This document shows, piece after piece, positions 13,140 to 23,076 of a stretch of 64,000 nucleotides of DNA. Source of the stretch: Paragyromitra xinjiangensis (Eukaryota; Ascomycota; Pezizomycetes; Pezizales; Discinaceae); assembly GCA_038503065.1 (NCBI GenBank), contig JBCAMK010000004.1, positions 819,001 through 883,000 on the forward strand, in the 5' to 3' direction. Position 1 is the stretch's first letter; each line of letters starts with the position of its first letter. Both the position numbers and the translations under genes were made by a program. The notes under the pieces were generated by a model. The model was not told the DNA's origin. It saw only the letters and a list, made by a program, of their open reading frames with translations, and made no database searches.

Positions 13140-13895
13140 AGTGCGCGCGTCCTGGAGACTTGCGATTTGGCCTTGGGGGGGTAAGCTCTTCGTTAGCTGG
13201 AATTCATAATGCTGGAGCTATCACTGATCTTATTTCCCCCAGAAATCGGTAGTTGCTAGGCGGCATCGGGTTGTGATATGAAAGGCTGGACGCCTTGTAA
13301 ATGGCACGTTAAAGTGTTTTATAATTGCATTTGTATTTGTCCGGTTGAGTTGTCCTTTATTTTCTTTTTCCTTCCTGTCTCTTTCTGTACCCAGCGCTCG
13401 AGAGCAAGGTTCGATCAAAAGCCATTCTGAAGAAAATTATTCAAGGTGTTGGCCCAATTCTTGCAACTGCGAGTGTACTGTACATCTGCAGTTTGCGACC
13501 CAAAACCGCAACTGGGTAGAAAGTGTTCTGAAGAAACCCTGTCATGCTACTGTACAAGTGAAGACTCAATGTCAAATGCTCTAAAATCCAGGATTTCTTC
13601 TGATCCAAGGGGAAAGGAATGATGAATGAAAGTAAAGTCCACAGTACCTGTATCATCCTTTTCTCGAGGTGTCGAATTTCGCACCGATAGAACAAAAAAA
13701 CTACGGCGATGTCGCTGCTGCTACAGATCAGAAAAGTCTTCAATGCCTCTAAACCGACCAATGCCCGAACCAAATATCTGTCCTTCTAACGGTACGGTAA
13801 TCTACAATCCCGATAACACGCCGGATTATGAAAAAATAAAAAACAATAGAGAAATCGAAGAAAAAAAAACGTATGTCTGAGACCGACCAGTCTAA
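13140..13895. other. convergent 3' region of the Tudor gene and UBP16
   Basis: About 750 bp between two stop codons facing each other. It contains T-rich 3'-UTR-like sequence near 13330-13400. No gene seen. Confidence 0.6.
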
Positions 13896-15792
13896 CTACT
13901 CTGACTTTTGTTTTTCGTAAAATAAGAGATAAACCTCTTTCTGCATCCCCAGAACATCGGCAGTTCTGGTCTCCTTAATTTTCTCGTCGCTGATCCTCCA
14001 CCATTTATTATTCACATGCTTCTTCCGCACCTTCCCGACAGGGCCCTTCTTCTGCGAGGAATTGTTGATACTATCTGGCCCTAGGCTTGGTGAACTGTTG
14101 GGTCTTCTTGAAGATGAGGGCGTCGATTTAGCTTCCGAACTTGAAGAAATGGATGACGCATTCGATGAAGCAGAGGTAGGGGAAAACGAGGCAGCAGTGT
14201 CTGGGGATAATAATAAAGGATTGGATTCTTTTGGATCCACCAATCTAATTGTGGAGCCCTCCACAGGAGTCGATGGCACTTCTGGTGTGGAAGATGTTGA
14301 TACTGCAGGTGTAAGTATGGGGGTAGAATATGGTGCCCGGTGAACAATCTGACGTCTGAAACATTCATAATGTCCACTGTCATGCCCTCCCTTGTGAGTT
14401 ACCATGCAAAGGAGCTTATATCCTTGGCGATCCATGATTCCGCCCATTTGTAGCTCTTCTGGAAAGGATACTTTGGCACTGTTTTTCCGCGAGGAGGATC
14501 GATAATCATAGATCGAGCGTGACAGATGGATAACTAAGATGTTAGGGTAGGATGACATTCGCGTGCGGCGGGCAATACGAGATTTTGGTGCATTTTTTGA
14601 GGGTGGGAGTTCGATATCTTCTGGGATCTTTTCTGGGTCTGTATCCAGGGTTTCCTCTAGTCTTTTGATAGTGGTACGTAGCTTTTCTTCGGCCGAATCC
14701 GAAGATGATTCTAATTTACGATTCAGAACGGAGATGGCATGTTCGAGTCTACATCTGGCGCACTGGAAATCGTCTATGTATTCTGTCGACAGAACACCGT
14801 CTATACAGGTGGAGAGACTTGTGTAATTCTGTTCAAGATATCAGAACCTGTCTCATTGTAACAATCTAGGTGAAGACGCACCTTTTGTGGGACCGGTAAT
14901 GTGAGTACCACAAAAGTCGAAACTGTCAATTTCGGCTTGAAGTGACATTGCTGACATTCGATTTCCGATTCCAGCTTCCCCTCCAGTGGCATACCTTCAT
15001 CTTCGCTGCGTTCTTTTTTTTCGTCTGAAATCTCATCTAAATTCTCCACATTTATAACAACACCGTCTTCCTCCTCTTCATCTTCATCCTCGTCGGCTTC
15101 CTTCTCATTAACATTCTGGGAGACGCTTTCCGGCTCTGCATTTGCTAAGTTGATCCCATTTTCATGTTTCTTTTGCTTATGATATTCCTCAGCTAGCGTC
15201 TCCGCAACGACCTGCAAGAATTCGTGTGCATCCTGCTGGGACCGCGATATCCTCTGTCGGAAGATCCTTTCTAATACCGCCAAAAATGGTCGTGCTGATA
15301 GCGTTTTCCTATATAGTGGTCGTTCATTGAGACCTATATTTATCCATCGGATTAGTTTTTGTAGTTACCGGATATCCGGAGCATCAACCTACCATCTAGT
15401 ATGTCTTTCAACGCTGCAGTCAAAAACGGCTTGCCATCAAGCATTGAATTGCCAATTAATTCCCCATTGGTTTGTGCTGTTCTCGTCCTTCGAACAAGGT
15501 ACGCCCTCAACTCCCCTAGCCCTGCTAATGCCTGTAGAATCGAATTTATCTGTTTCGAACATTAACAAAATGATGTCCCATCGAATTCCTCGGTATCCGA
15601 ATATGAAGTTCATACAAAGCAGTCATTGGCGGTATTGACAAGCCCCACAACCCCCTTCTTCCGCTGCCGTGATGAGCTATTTGAGGAATCTATGAACCAC
15701 GTGGGCCCAAAAACATAAACCAAGGTGACAGCAGCCAGAGATGCTCCTGCTGCATAGGCAAGCGTCAGCTGCTTGTCGTTTGGTGAAGGCAT
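13896..15792 (-). CDS. UBP16: Ubiquitin carboxyl-terminal hydrolase Ubp16 (mitochondrial outer membrane, USP family)
   Basis: USP-type cysteine protease that removes ubiquitin; yeast Ubp16 is anchored in the mitochondrial outer membrane. Four exons, 15792-15616, 15549-15393, 15333-14882 and 14828-13896, give 572 residues. A single N-terminal hydrophobic anchor (about residues 11-30) precedes the Cys box GLVNTANDCFINSILQ, with catalytic Cys58. Two CxxC pairs (ECQQC and QCARC) fit the zinc-binding fingers. The His box GGHDSGHYECF places catalytic His at about 415, followed by WWRISDEKIKE with the likely Asp. A Ser-rich insert of about 100 residues lies between the His box and the final strand. 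The Cys box has AND where most USPs have GNT; this variant is, to my knowledge, usual in fungal Ubp16. It shares a 692 bp divergent promoter with the mitochondrial ribosomal protein gene. Confidence 0.9.
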
Positions 15793-16484
15793 ATTGGGCT
15801 TTTTCCGAACGATAAACTCGAAGCCTACGGCAAGACGATGGATACGAAAGGATGGTGGCTAAGGGTGGCTTTCATCACCACTCCGATGCAATTCGCGATA
15901 TAGAAATGTTGTATGTAAGCACGCTATTTACTGGCGGGCTTACACTTGAATTTGCGTCGGATGAATTTGGCTCTTGGAGTTTTCTCAACTTCCCGTATTC
16001 GACGCGCGGCCCCTTCACGCAGATGGGACGACGAATTCGCAGAAACTACAAACACTCGCGACGGAGGTTTGCTGGCGGCACTGAGAGGCGTGGGGAAAAG
16101 ATGCACGGGAAACCCAAAATGAGGGGCCATACTGACAACAGAAAAGGAAAATCACGCCCGGGTGAATTCCTCCACAGCGAAGTGCAGTTTGTCAGCTGAA
16201 GGGAGTGGACGTCTTGGGGCCTGTTTTTCAGATTTTTGTAAAAGTGGTAAAACTTGGAGTTTTGAGATATATGAAACTTATTTTAAGAGTATCTCGTCTC
16301 TTTCTGCCTGTGTCCCTGATATGCTGTATATATTTTAACGTGGGTCTGTCTTGCCCTGCGTTGAGGCGGCTACAATGCGTGCTCTGACATTCCAAGCGAT
16401 CCGAAGATCTCTAAATCTCACCTGGAGCGAACGGCGCTCAACCACTACCGTTCAACGACAATTGACTCTCCACCTCGTGTAGCA
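15793..16484. promoter_or_regulatory. shared divergent promoter of UBP16 and the bL9m gene
   Basis: Nearly 700 bp separate the two divergent start codons, and both products act at or in mitochondria, so shared control is possible. I see no defined factor site. Confidence 0.4.
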
Positions 16485-17433
16485 ATGGCCCTCTTCAACC
16501 CACCGAAGTGCCCTTCTTGCGTCCGCCGATTTGTTGGCGGCGCCTTTCAACAGGTTCGAGGAAAGAAGAAGCTTGCAAAATCCCCCACCATCACGGTTAG
16601 GTTGCTGAAGGATGTACCAAAGTTTGGGCAAGCGGGTAAGACGCCCAGCGAGACTGGTTTTGTTGAGATTTAGTTCTAACAGTGCTGAATTTTAGGATCT
16701 CTTGTTCCTATTTTGCGAGGGAGGATGAGGCGTAAGTCTTAAGGCTTCTCACTTCGTTTATGGGCGTTTTCGCTGACGATTCCAGAAACTTGGTATGCCG
16801 AAAGCCCTGCCTTCGAGGCCATTTTAACTCACTATATTGCCTTCGGATAACATGCGGGACAATTTGTGCTCACACCAAATTTACGCAGGTTCCCTCAGAA
16901 GATAGCAGACTACGTCCTCTATACAGAATTGAAGAAGATACCCCGCGGCGAGGCCCCGCAACGTGACTTTTTCTTCCTGGCAGACAAAGTCGAGAAGAAG
17001 AAAAAGGCAAAAGCAGATATCACCCTGCTTTCGGTGCGCTTACCTTTCACGCTACATACACTACTGATTACTGATTTTTTATTTTTATTTTATTTTTACA
17101 TAGCCTACCCAATCGATCCAGATCCTCGAATCGTTCATCCCACCAGCCCTTCAGTTCTCCAGTGCTACTATTTCTCCAACAGATTCTTCGATCCACGGTT
17201 CCATTAGTGCTGGCGATATTGCATCAGCGATCCGTATGGTGGCTGCTGCCAACGGAGAGAGGGGATCTCGTGTTGTTATCACACCGGAAAACATTGAATT
17301 CTTGGACAAAACTACTGTTGAAGGAGACAAGATCAAGGCCATTGGAGAATACGAATTCGAAGTCAGGATGAAGGGAACAAACGATTTCATCAGACGAAAA
17401 GCGATAGTCGTGAGGCAGGAAGCGCAAGCATAG
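16485..17433 (+). CDS. MRPL50: Mitochondrial large ribosomal subunit protein bL9m (MRPL50 type)
   Basis: Component of the mitochondrial 54S ribosomal subunit. Five exons, 16485-16635, 16696-16731, 16786-16792, 16889-17033 and 17104-17433, give 222 residues. The N-terminus with Cys/Arg-rich presequence leads into the L9 signature TVRLLKDVPKFGQAGSLVPILRGRMR. The third exon is only 7 nt (AAACTTG); it is needed to keep the frame and to complete the bL9 motif GRMRQTWFPQKIADYV. Skipping it gives an early stop within a few codons. The C-terminal part is a helical, charged domain usual in fungal homologues. Introns are 60, 54, 96 and 70 bp. The gene is divergent from UBP16 and upstream of the aldolase gene. 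Confidence 0.88.
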
Positions 17434-18235
17434 ATAACGGTTAGGGAGGAATCAAAAATGATAACACTCGAGGACGAATTTCTCTCTCGGTGTGCGCTTC
17501 GCCTTCGATCTCAATTGGACCATCTTAGTGAGGGCATTCGAGCATCAATCGGGGTTATCAGAGACCGTGTAAAAAAAGATTGGATGGTGTTGTTTTTCTG
17601 TACGATTATCTACTTTGTTTTACAATTCCCCTCCCTCAGGTATCTCCACGTGGGGGTTGTACATATTTTAGCTGGATCACTTACGTTTACCCAACGCCCA
17701 GAAAGACGGGATGAGGATGACCATAATCGCGATTCACAAACCACGGCAACTATCCCGCACATGCAAGAAGAAAACAATAAGTAATGGGATGAGATGTTTC
17801 CAGTACGTCATGTGCGCAAGTAAAATAATAAAATGGTGGCCATATCTCTTGAGTTCTTTCTCATCCCTGCTATCTTCCTTGCCACATCGATAAATCAACC
17901 CCGCCATCAAAGTGGGCTGTCTGAGAAAACTAAGTCTACAAAAGCCGCCCGTTCCCCGCTGTGAATTGCATCTTCACATCCTGCAACGTCTGTGACACTG
18001 AAGAAAGTCCTGTAAACAACTATATACCTTGAATCATTTTCGGTGAGTTTTACTCTTCTCTCAACCCCACTTTACTCTGTGTACAAACTTCCTAGTGGGG
18101 GGATATTACTCCCGAGTTGCCCCACCATCTCATCCCCATTCCCCAAAGCAACCATCCATCGAGAATACCACCTAAAAACATCAACACTCAATCAAGAAAT
18201 ACTTTTTTTCTAACTTTCCCAACAGAATTATAAAA
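17434..18235. promoter_or_regulatory. promoter and leader of the aldolase gene, with probable 5'-UTR intron
   Basis: A TATATA element lies at 18022-18027. A good donor (GTGAGT) at 18044 and an acceptor CCCAACAG ending at 18225, preceded by a CTAAC branch-like site, delimit a likely 182 bp intron in the 5' leader just before the ATG at 18236. Leader introns are common in highly expressed fungal glycolytic genes. This is inferred from sequence only. Confidence 0.45.
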
Positions 18236-19737
18236 ATGGGTGTCCTTGACGTTTTGACCAGGAAGTCCGGTGTTATCGTTGGTGATGACGTTCTGAACGT
18301 AAGGCTAAGAGCCCCACTATGGGATCATTTATTACCACACTGCCATTGGACAGGTGTCTACAAGTACTCGAACTTTTAACTGATTTGCATCAAACAGCTC
18401 TTTAAATACGCGAAGGAACACAAATTCGCTATTCCTGCTATCGTGAGTCCTTACCCCTATCTCTTTATCTATCCCATGATCATCGGTGAGCTTACATTGA
18501 AGAAAAAAACACTAGAACACCACTTCTTCTTCGACTGTTGTTGCTTCCCTTGAGGCTGCTCGCGATGCGAAATCTCCAATTATCATCCAGGTGTCCCAGG
18601 GAGGTGCTGCCTACTTCGCTGGAAAGGTTTGTCTCTGCTAGTCTTGCTAAATCATGGTTATTGGCTGATAATTTTGAACCTTGCCCAGGGTGTCTCCAAC
18701 ACCAACCAATTTGCATCCATCCAGGGTGCTATCTCAGCTGCCCACTACGTCCGTTCCATTGCTCCTGCCTATGGAATTCCTGTAGTTCTCCACACCGATC
18801 ACTGCGCCAAGAAGCTCCTCCCCTGGTTGGACGGCATGCTTGATGCCGATGAGAAGTACTTCGCTGAACATGGCGAGCCACTTTTCTCTTCCCACATGAT
18901 CGATTTGTCTGAGGAGGAGAAGGAGCAAAACATTCTTATCACCAAGCAGTACCTTCAGAGGGCTGCCCCAATGAAGCAATGGCTCGAGATGGTTTGTTCC
19001 CTCGTATCATATGTTCCCTCGAGTTCCCAGCTTACATATAATGTGAAATGTAGGAGATTGGTATTACCGGTGGTGAGGAGGACGGTGTCGACAACACTGG
19101 TGTCGATAACAACTCTCTCTACACTCAACCTGAGGATATCTATGAGGTCTATGCTGCCCTCTCCTCGGTCTCTCCTTACTTCTCCATCGCCGCTGCTTTC
19201 GGAAACGTCCACGGTGTGTACAAGCCCGGCAACGTCAAGTTGCACCCGGAGCTTCTCGGAAAGCACCAGGCGTACACTAAGCAAAAGATCGGATCTAAGG
19301 AGGAGAAGCCCCTCTTCTTGGTCTTTCACGGCGGTTCCGGAAGCTCCAAGGAGGAGTTTGAGCAGGGTATCTCGTACGGTGTTGTCAAAGTCAACTTGGA
19401 CACTGATCTTCAGTAAGTTCAACATTTAGGTGTAAGTATGGGAAGAAATTCAGAGCTAACTATGTAAATAGATACGCTTACCTGACTGGTATCCGTGACT
19501 ACGTCCTTAACAAGAAGGACTACCTTCTCCAGCAAGTCGGAAACCCTGACGGTGACGACAAACCCAACAAGAAGTACTTCGAGTAAGTTCTATACTCTAG
19601 TTTCTAGCTCTAAATTTCGCCCAGCCTATCTAACTTATCTTCCTAGTCCTCGAGTCTGGGTTCGTGAGGGAGAGAAGACTATGACTACCCGTGTCAGGGA
19701 GGCTTTGACCGACTTCAACACCGCCAACCAGTTGTAA
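18236..19737 (+). CDS. FBA1: Fructose-1,6-bisphosphate aldolase, class II
   Basis: Cytosolic zinc-dependent aldolase that interconverts fructose-1,6-bisphosphate with dihydroxyacetone phosphate and glyceraldehyde-3-phosphate in glycolysis and gluconeogenesis. Seven exons, 18236-18298, 18398-18442, 18516-18626, 18689-18991, 19054-19412, 19472-19582 and 19647-19737, give exactly 360 residues, the usual fungal length. Visible signatures are the zinc-ligand segment VVLHTDHCAKK, the MIDLSEE acidic motif, FGNVHGVYKPGNVKLHPELL, and the phosphate-binding FHGGSGSS loop followed by GVVKVNLDTDLQ. All joins keep the frame with GT..AG ends. Codon use is enriched in C-ending codons as expected for strong expression. 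It converges with the SidJ-like gene. Confidence 0.97.
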
Positions 19738-20200
19738 AAAAAACGATATTGGGAGGTATACTGTACGGGTTTGATTTAATTTTTTATTTTCTCTTTTGAT
19801 CATTTGGAGACTGGAGAGTTACCTCGTGGGATTTCTTGATGGGTCGCGCCGAATGATGCTGGACATGATAAGTGGACACAAGCTAGAAGTGGTACTTAGA
19901 TGTGCGCTCTGAAGACTCTAGTGCCGCACAATTATGTTTTTGCTCTAAAAAAATGAATAAAAAACGATCAAGAAGAATACAAGCTCCCCAAATTATGTCT
20001 CAGCTTCACATTAGCGCATCCCTGGGTCCAGTGCGCTGTGCAGTATAATTTGAGGGTCGTTTGGGCCTATATGTGCTCATATGCTATCACTCGCTCTGCA
20101 GCATATATCAGGACTTTTTCCACTATATAACAGTGACTTACTATCCTTTGTTTAGACACATAAAATTGCTTGGACCATAATGCTTAACTAAATACGCACA
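19738..20200. other. convergent 3' region of FBA1 and the SidJ-like gene
   Basis: About 460 bp between opposed stop codons. It includes AT-rich 3'-UTR sequence with AATAAA-like strings near 19950. No gene seen. Confidence 0.6.
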
Positions 20201-21491
20201 TCACTTACAAGCTCCTAACCCCTCCAAGAACGATACGACCCTTCTACGAAAGTTCTCGAAGGCCTCATTGGGCACATCATTGTAAGTATGATTCGCTCCA
20301 GCTACAACAGCGCTATTTCCTGTGTCCACTTTGGCTCCAGCTGCTGCTGCTGCTCGGAACCATCTCTTGAGCAATGCCTCTTTGTCCACAAATTCTGGCA
20401 TAAACTGGTCATTCCCGGATATCAGAAACAGCAACTTCGTATCTGCCTTGATTTTGGCGAAAACAGCCGTCATCACCTCTTCGCTGATATCAGATGAAAA
20501 ATAGTCATCAGCACCCTGTGGCTTTCCGTCAGGCCCTAGGGGGGCGATCAGACTGTACCTGAAAACCAATTAGTAAAGAAGTAACAAATAAATATCCGCG
20601 TTCTGGATCATACCATCTCTGCGCAGAAACAGGATAATCCTGAAACAGAGATCGATACTCTATCGGGATGACCTCCTCCCCTTTCCCTTCATCAATCCAG
20701 CTTTTGCAGAAAGATAGAGATGCGAGATAACTTTCTTTGGATAAAATATTTGCTGCAGCCTCTCTATCGCTAACTTGTCGGCTGTGAGCTAGAGTTTTTT
20801 CTTGAACTGCAGGCAGTTGATAACCAGATGATGAGCATACCTGGTGCTTGAAGGATTGCACCGTCGAGTTTAGGTTTATCGTTCGGGAGGTTGGTAACAT
20901 ACTCCATCGCATCTTGACATCCTTTTATACCCAACATATTAGAATTTATGTTGGATTTATTTGAAGGGGGGGGATTACCAGTAGAACTTCCCAGAAGCAC
21001 TACACGGCCGTCAGGCCTCATCTTACGAAAGTAAGCTACACAAGATGCTAGTTCCTCTGCGTCCCTGGTGATAACGTTAGTTATAGGTTATAAAAATCTA
21101 CAAAGAGGCTAAAATTCATCGTAGAAAAAGCAAACCGGCGGTTGCATCAGGTGAATCAAAGAAGCCAGGAAACAAACCTCTTCAAGGAGCCGGTTCCCCA
21201 ACCTTTGTATGACGAAGATGTCAAAACTTCGACAACACTCCATCCCTCAATTGATTTTGCAAGTCTAGGAACATACGGGACGGTATAAAGCCCCGTCCCA
21301 AGCCCGCCAATGAACAAAAGAGTGTCCCTGTCTGGGGTGGGCACCGTTGGAGGGTTCAGTTCGAAGGCAACAAGACCTATTGCCTTTCGTTTGTTTTGCG
21401 GCGATATTAGTCAGGATGTTGAGGAATCTCGCGAGTGGAAACATACATAATTGTGGAGAATTCCTGCTTGCGAAATTGGCTCGAAAGACAT
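20201..21491 (-). CDS. DUF1749 alpha/beta hydrolase, SidJ-like
   Basis: Alpha/beta hydrolase of the DUF1749 (PF08538) family, whose studied member SidJ is an esterase acting on fungal siderophore products. Proposed exons: 21491-21447, 21383-21178, 21064-20979, 20921-20841, 20806 (or 20773)-20614 and 20558-20201, giving 322 or 311 residues. The nucleophile elbow reads LLGSSTG, and removing a 57-nt intron (20922-20978) restores the family string GSSTGCQDAMEY. That intron has no in-frame stop and is a multiple of three, so it would be easily missed. Using the farther acceptor (20773) gives the family string QAPVSDREA; the nearer CAG acceptor inserts 11 residues. The C-terminal part has FLISGNDQFMPEF and the GANHTYND segment with the probable catalytic His. 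The substrate is unknown; no siderophore cluster lies nearby. Confidence 0.85.
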
Positions 21492-23076
21492 GTTGGCCGA
21501 GCTAAACAGGTATAGTGTAGATTAAGTTCGCGGTTCTTAATTGGTGGTGTGATCTCGGCCACAATTTGCGACAACTTAAGGTCGAGTGCTTAGGACATGC
21601 TATTGTGTCTGATGAGTAAGTGCTAAGGCTGCGGTAAATAGAGCCAATCGGATCGTTGAATGGGGGAATTATAGATGGAAACGGCTCAGGCCTGTTTCTG
21701 GCGATTCATTTTGACGCCGCACTGTTCCCCACCTTGATAAGCCTCGCGGGCTTTTGCGTCAATTACTACCGCAGATGACGCCCAGAATCGGAACGCTAAG
21801 ATCCGATCGAGCTCTACGGACCTGGGTCAAGATCCCACCTAACAATCTTGGCAGATTTGTGCACCTTTTTCTTTCGTTGTACAACCACAGCTGGATTTTT
21901 CAAGTTCCATCGGAAATTTACCGAGGGTGTAGCATGCGAGTGATATATCATGAGTTGTAAACCTCGATCGATTGTGATTACGCTCAAGGTCTATACTTCA
22001 TAGCCAGTGACACAAATAATTGCTTGCCATCGAGCCTGCGAGTTTAGATATAACGCTATGCCAGGGGAAAGCTCGAAATCACATTACGAAGAATTCTCGA
22101 GATTGAAATCACTCAAAGGAGGGGTCAAGTTCCCAATGAAATTATTCTTCACTACCTAGACTATTTAGCTATCGCAAGGAACAAAATCCCCCTCAAGCTC
22201 GTAGAAGGTACGGTAATTCCTAGCAGTGGTAGGCGATCTTTTCTACTATAAAGATCAATAACCCTGATAAAGGAGGCGATTTGCATCTCTTGAATGCATG
22301 CGATAAGTAGCTAAGAAAACCCCTAGCCCTATCGCCAATGGCTTCTCGCTGCTAGAACCTCACATGAGCAAACCCCCTTACGGGAAAACTCCTTCTCAGC
22401 TAAAAATACACCATGAATCCGTAAAAGTAAGGCTACAGAGCAGCGGTTTTAAGTAGACTGAGATTCAAAGGAAGGCCTGCTCAAGTTTGTTTGGGCTGGT
22501 TTTGAATTGGCCTGGTCTAGATTCAAATTTGAACTGACAGATTCTCAATCTTCCAAAAAAAAAAGCTAGTCACGAGGAAACCGATATGAGGGAAGTTCTG
22601 TAATCAGTCTTTTATAGAATCCAGGGTATCGATTGAGAACTTATAAGGTGTTGAATCCATAATATGGCCTCAAGGTACATGATTCTTGCACACAAAAGTT
22701 AATATAGGTCCTTCTGTCTCCAGCATTCAGGGCACCTAGCAACTACGCTCCGAATACAATATATGCAACCTACCAATTGATTAGGATGCCTTGCTTATAT
22801 AGGGTCTAACTTATTGCTATCAAGGGATGGCAGGCCTAAATCTCTGGGACTTGGATATTAGGTAGGTCACAACTGGAAACGGGCCGAGTATTGTAGAAAT
22901 AAAACCTTTACATTGATTATATGATCAACTACATGTGCTAAGACAAGGAACCCTTCAAATCCGAAACAAAACGCCATTCCACCAAATCTTGTACGCTCTT
23001 TACCCAGGAACATAGTCGGTAATTCTATACAAGTGGTATTTATAGAGCCACCAGATATTTATTTACACACATACAA
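21492..23076. other. gene-poor AT-rich spacer
   Basis: About 1.6 kb between the SidJ-like gene start and the MULE-derived gene stop. No protein-like frame longer than 70 codons. I looked for terminal inverted repeats matching the region upstream of the MULE gene and found none by eye. Confidence 0.5.
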
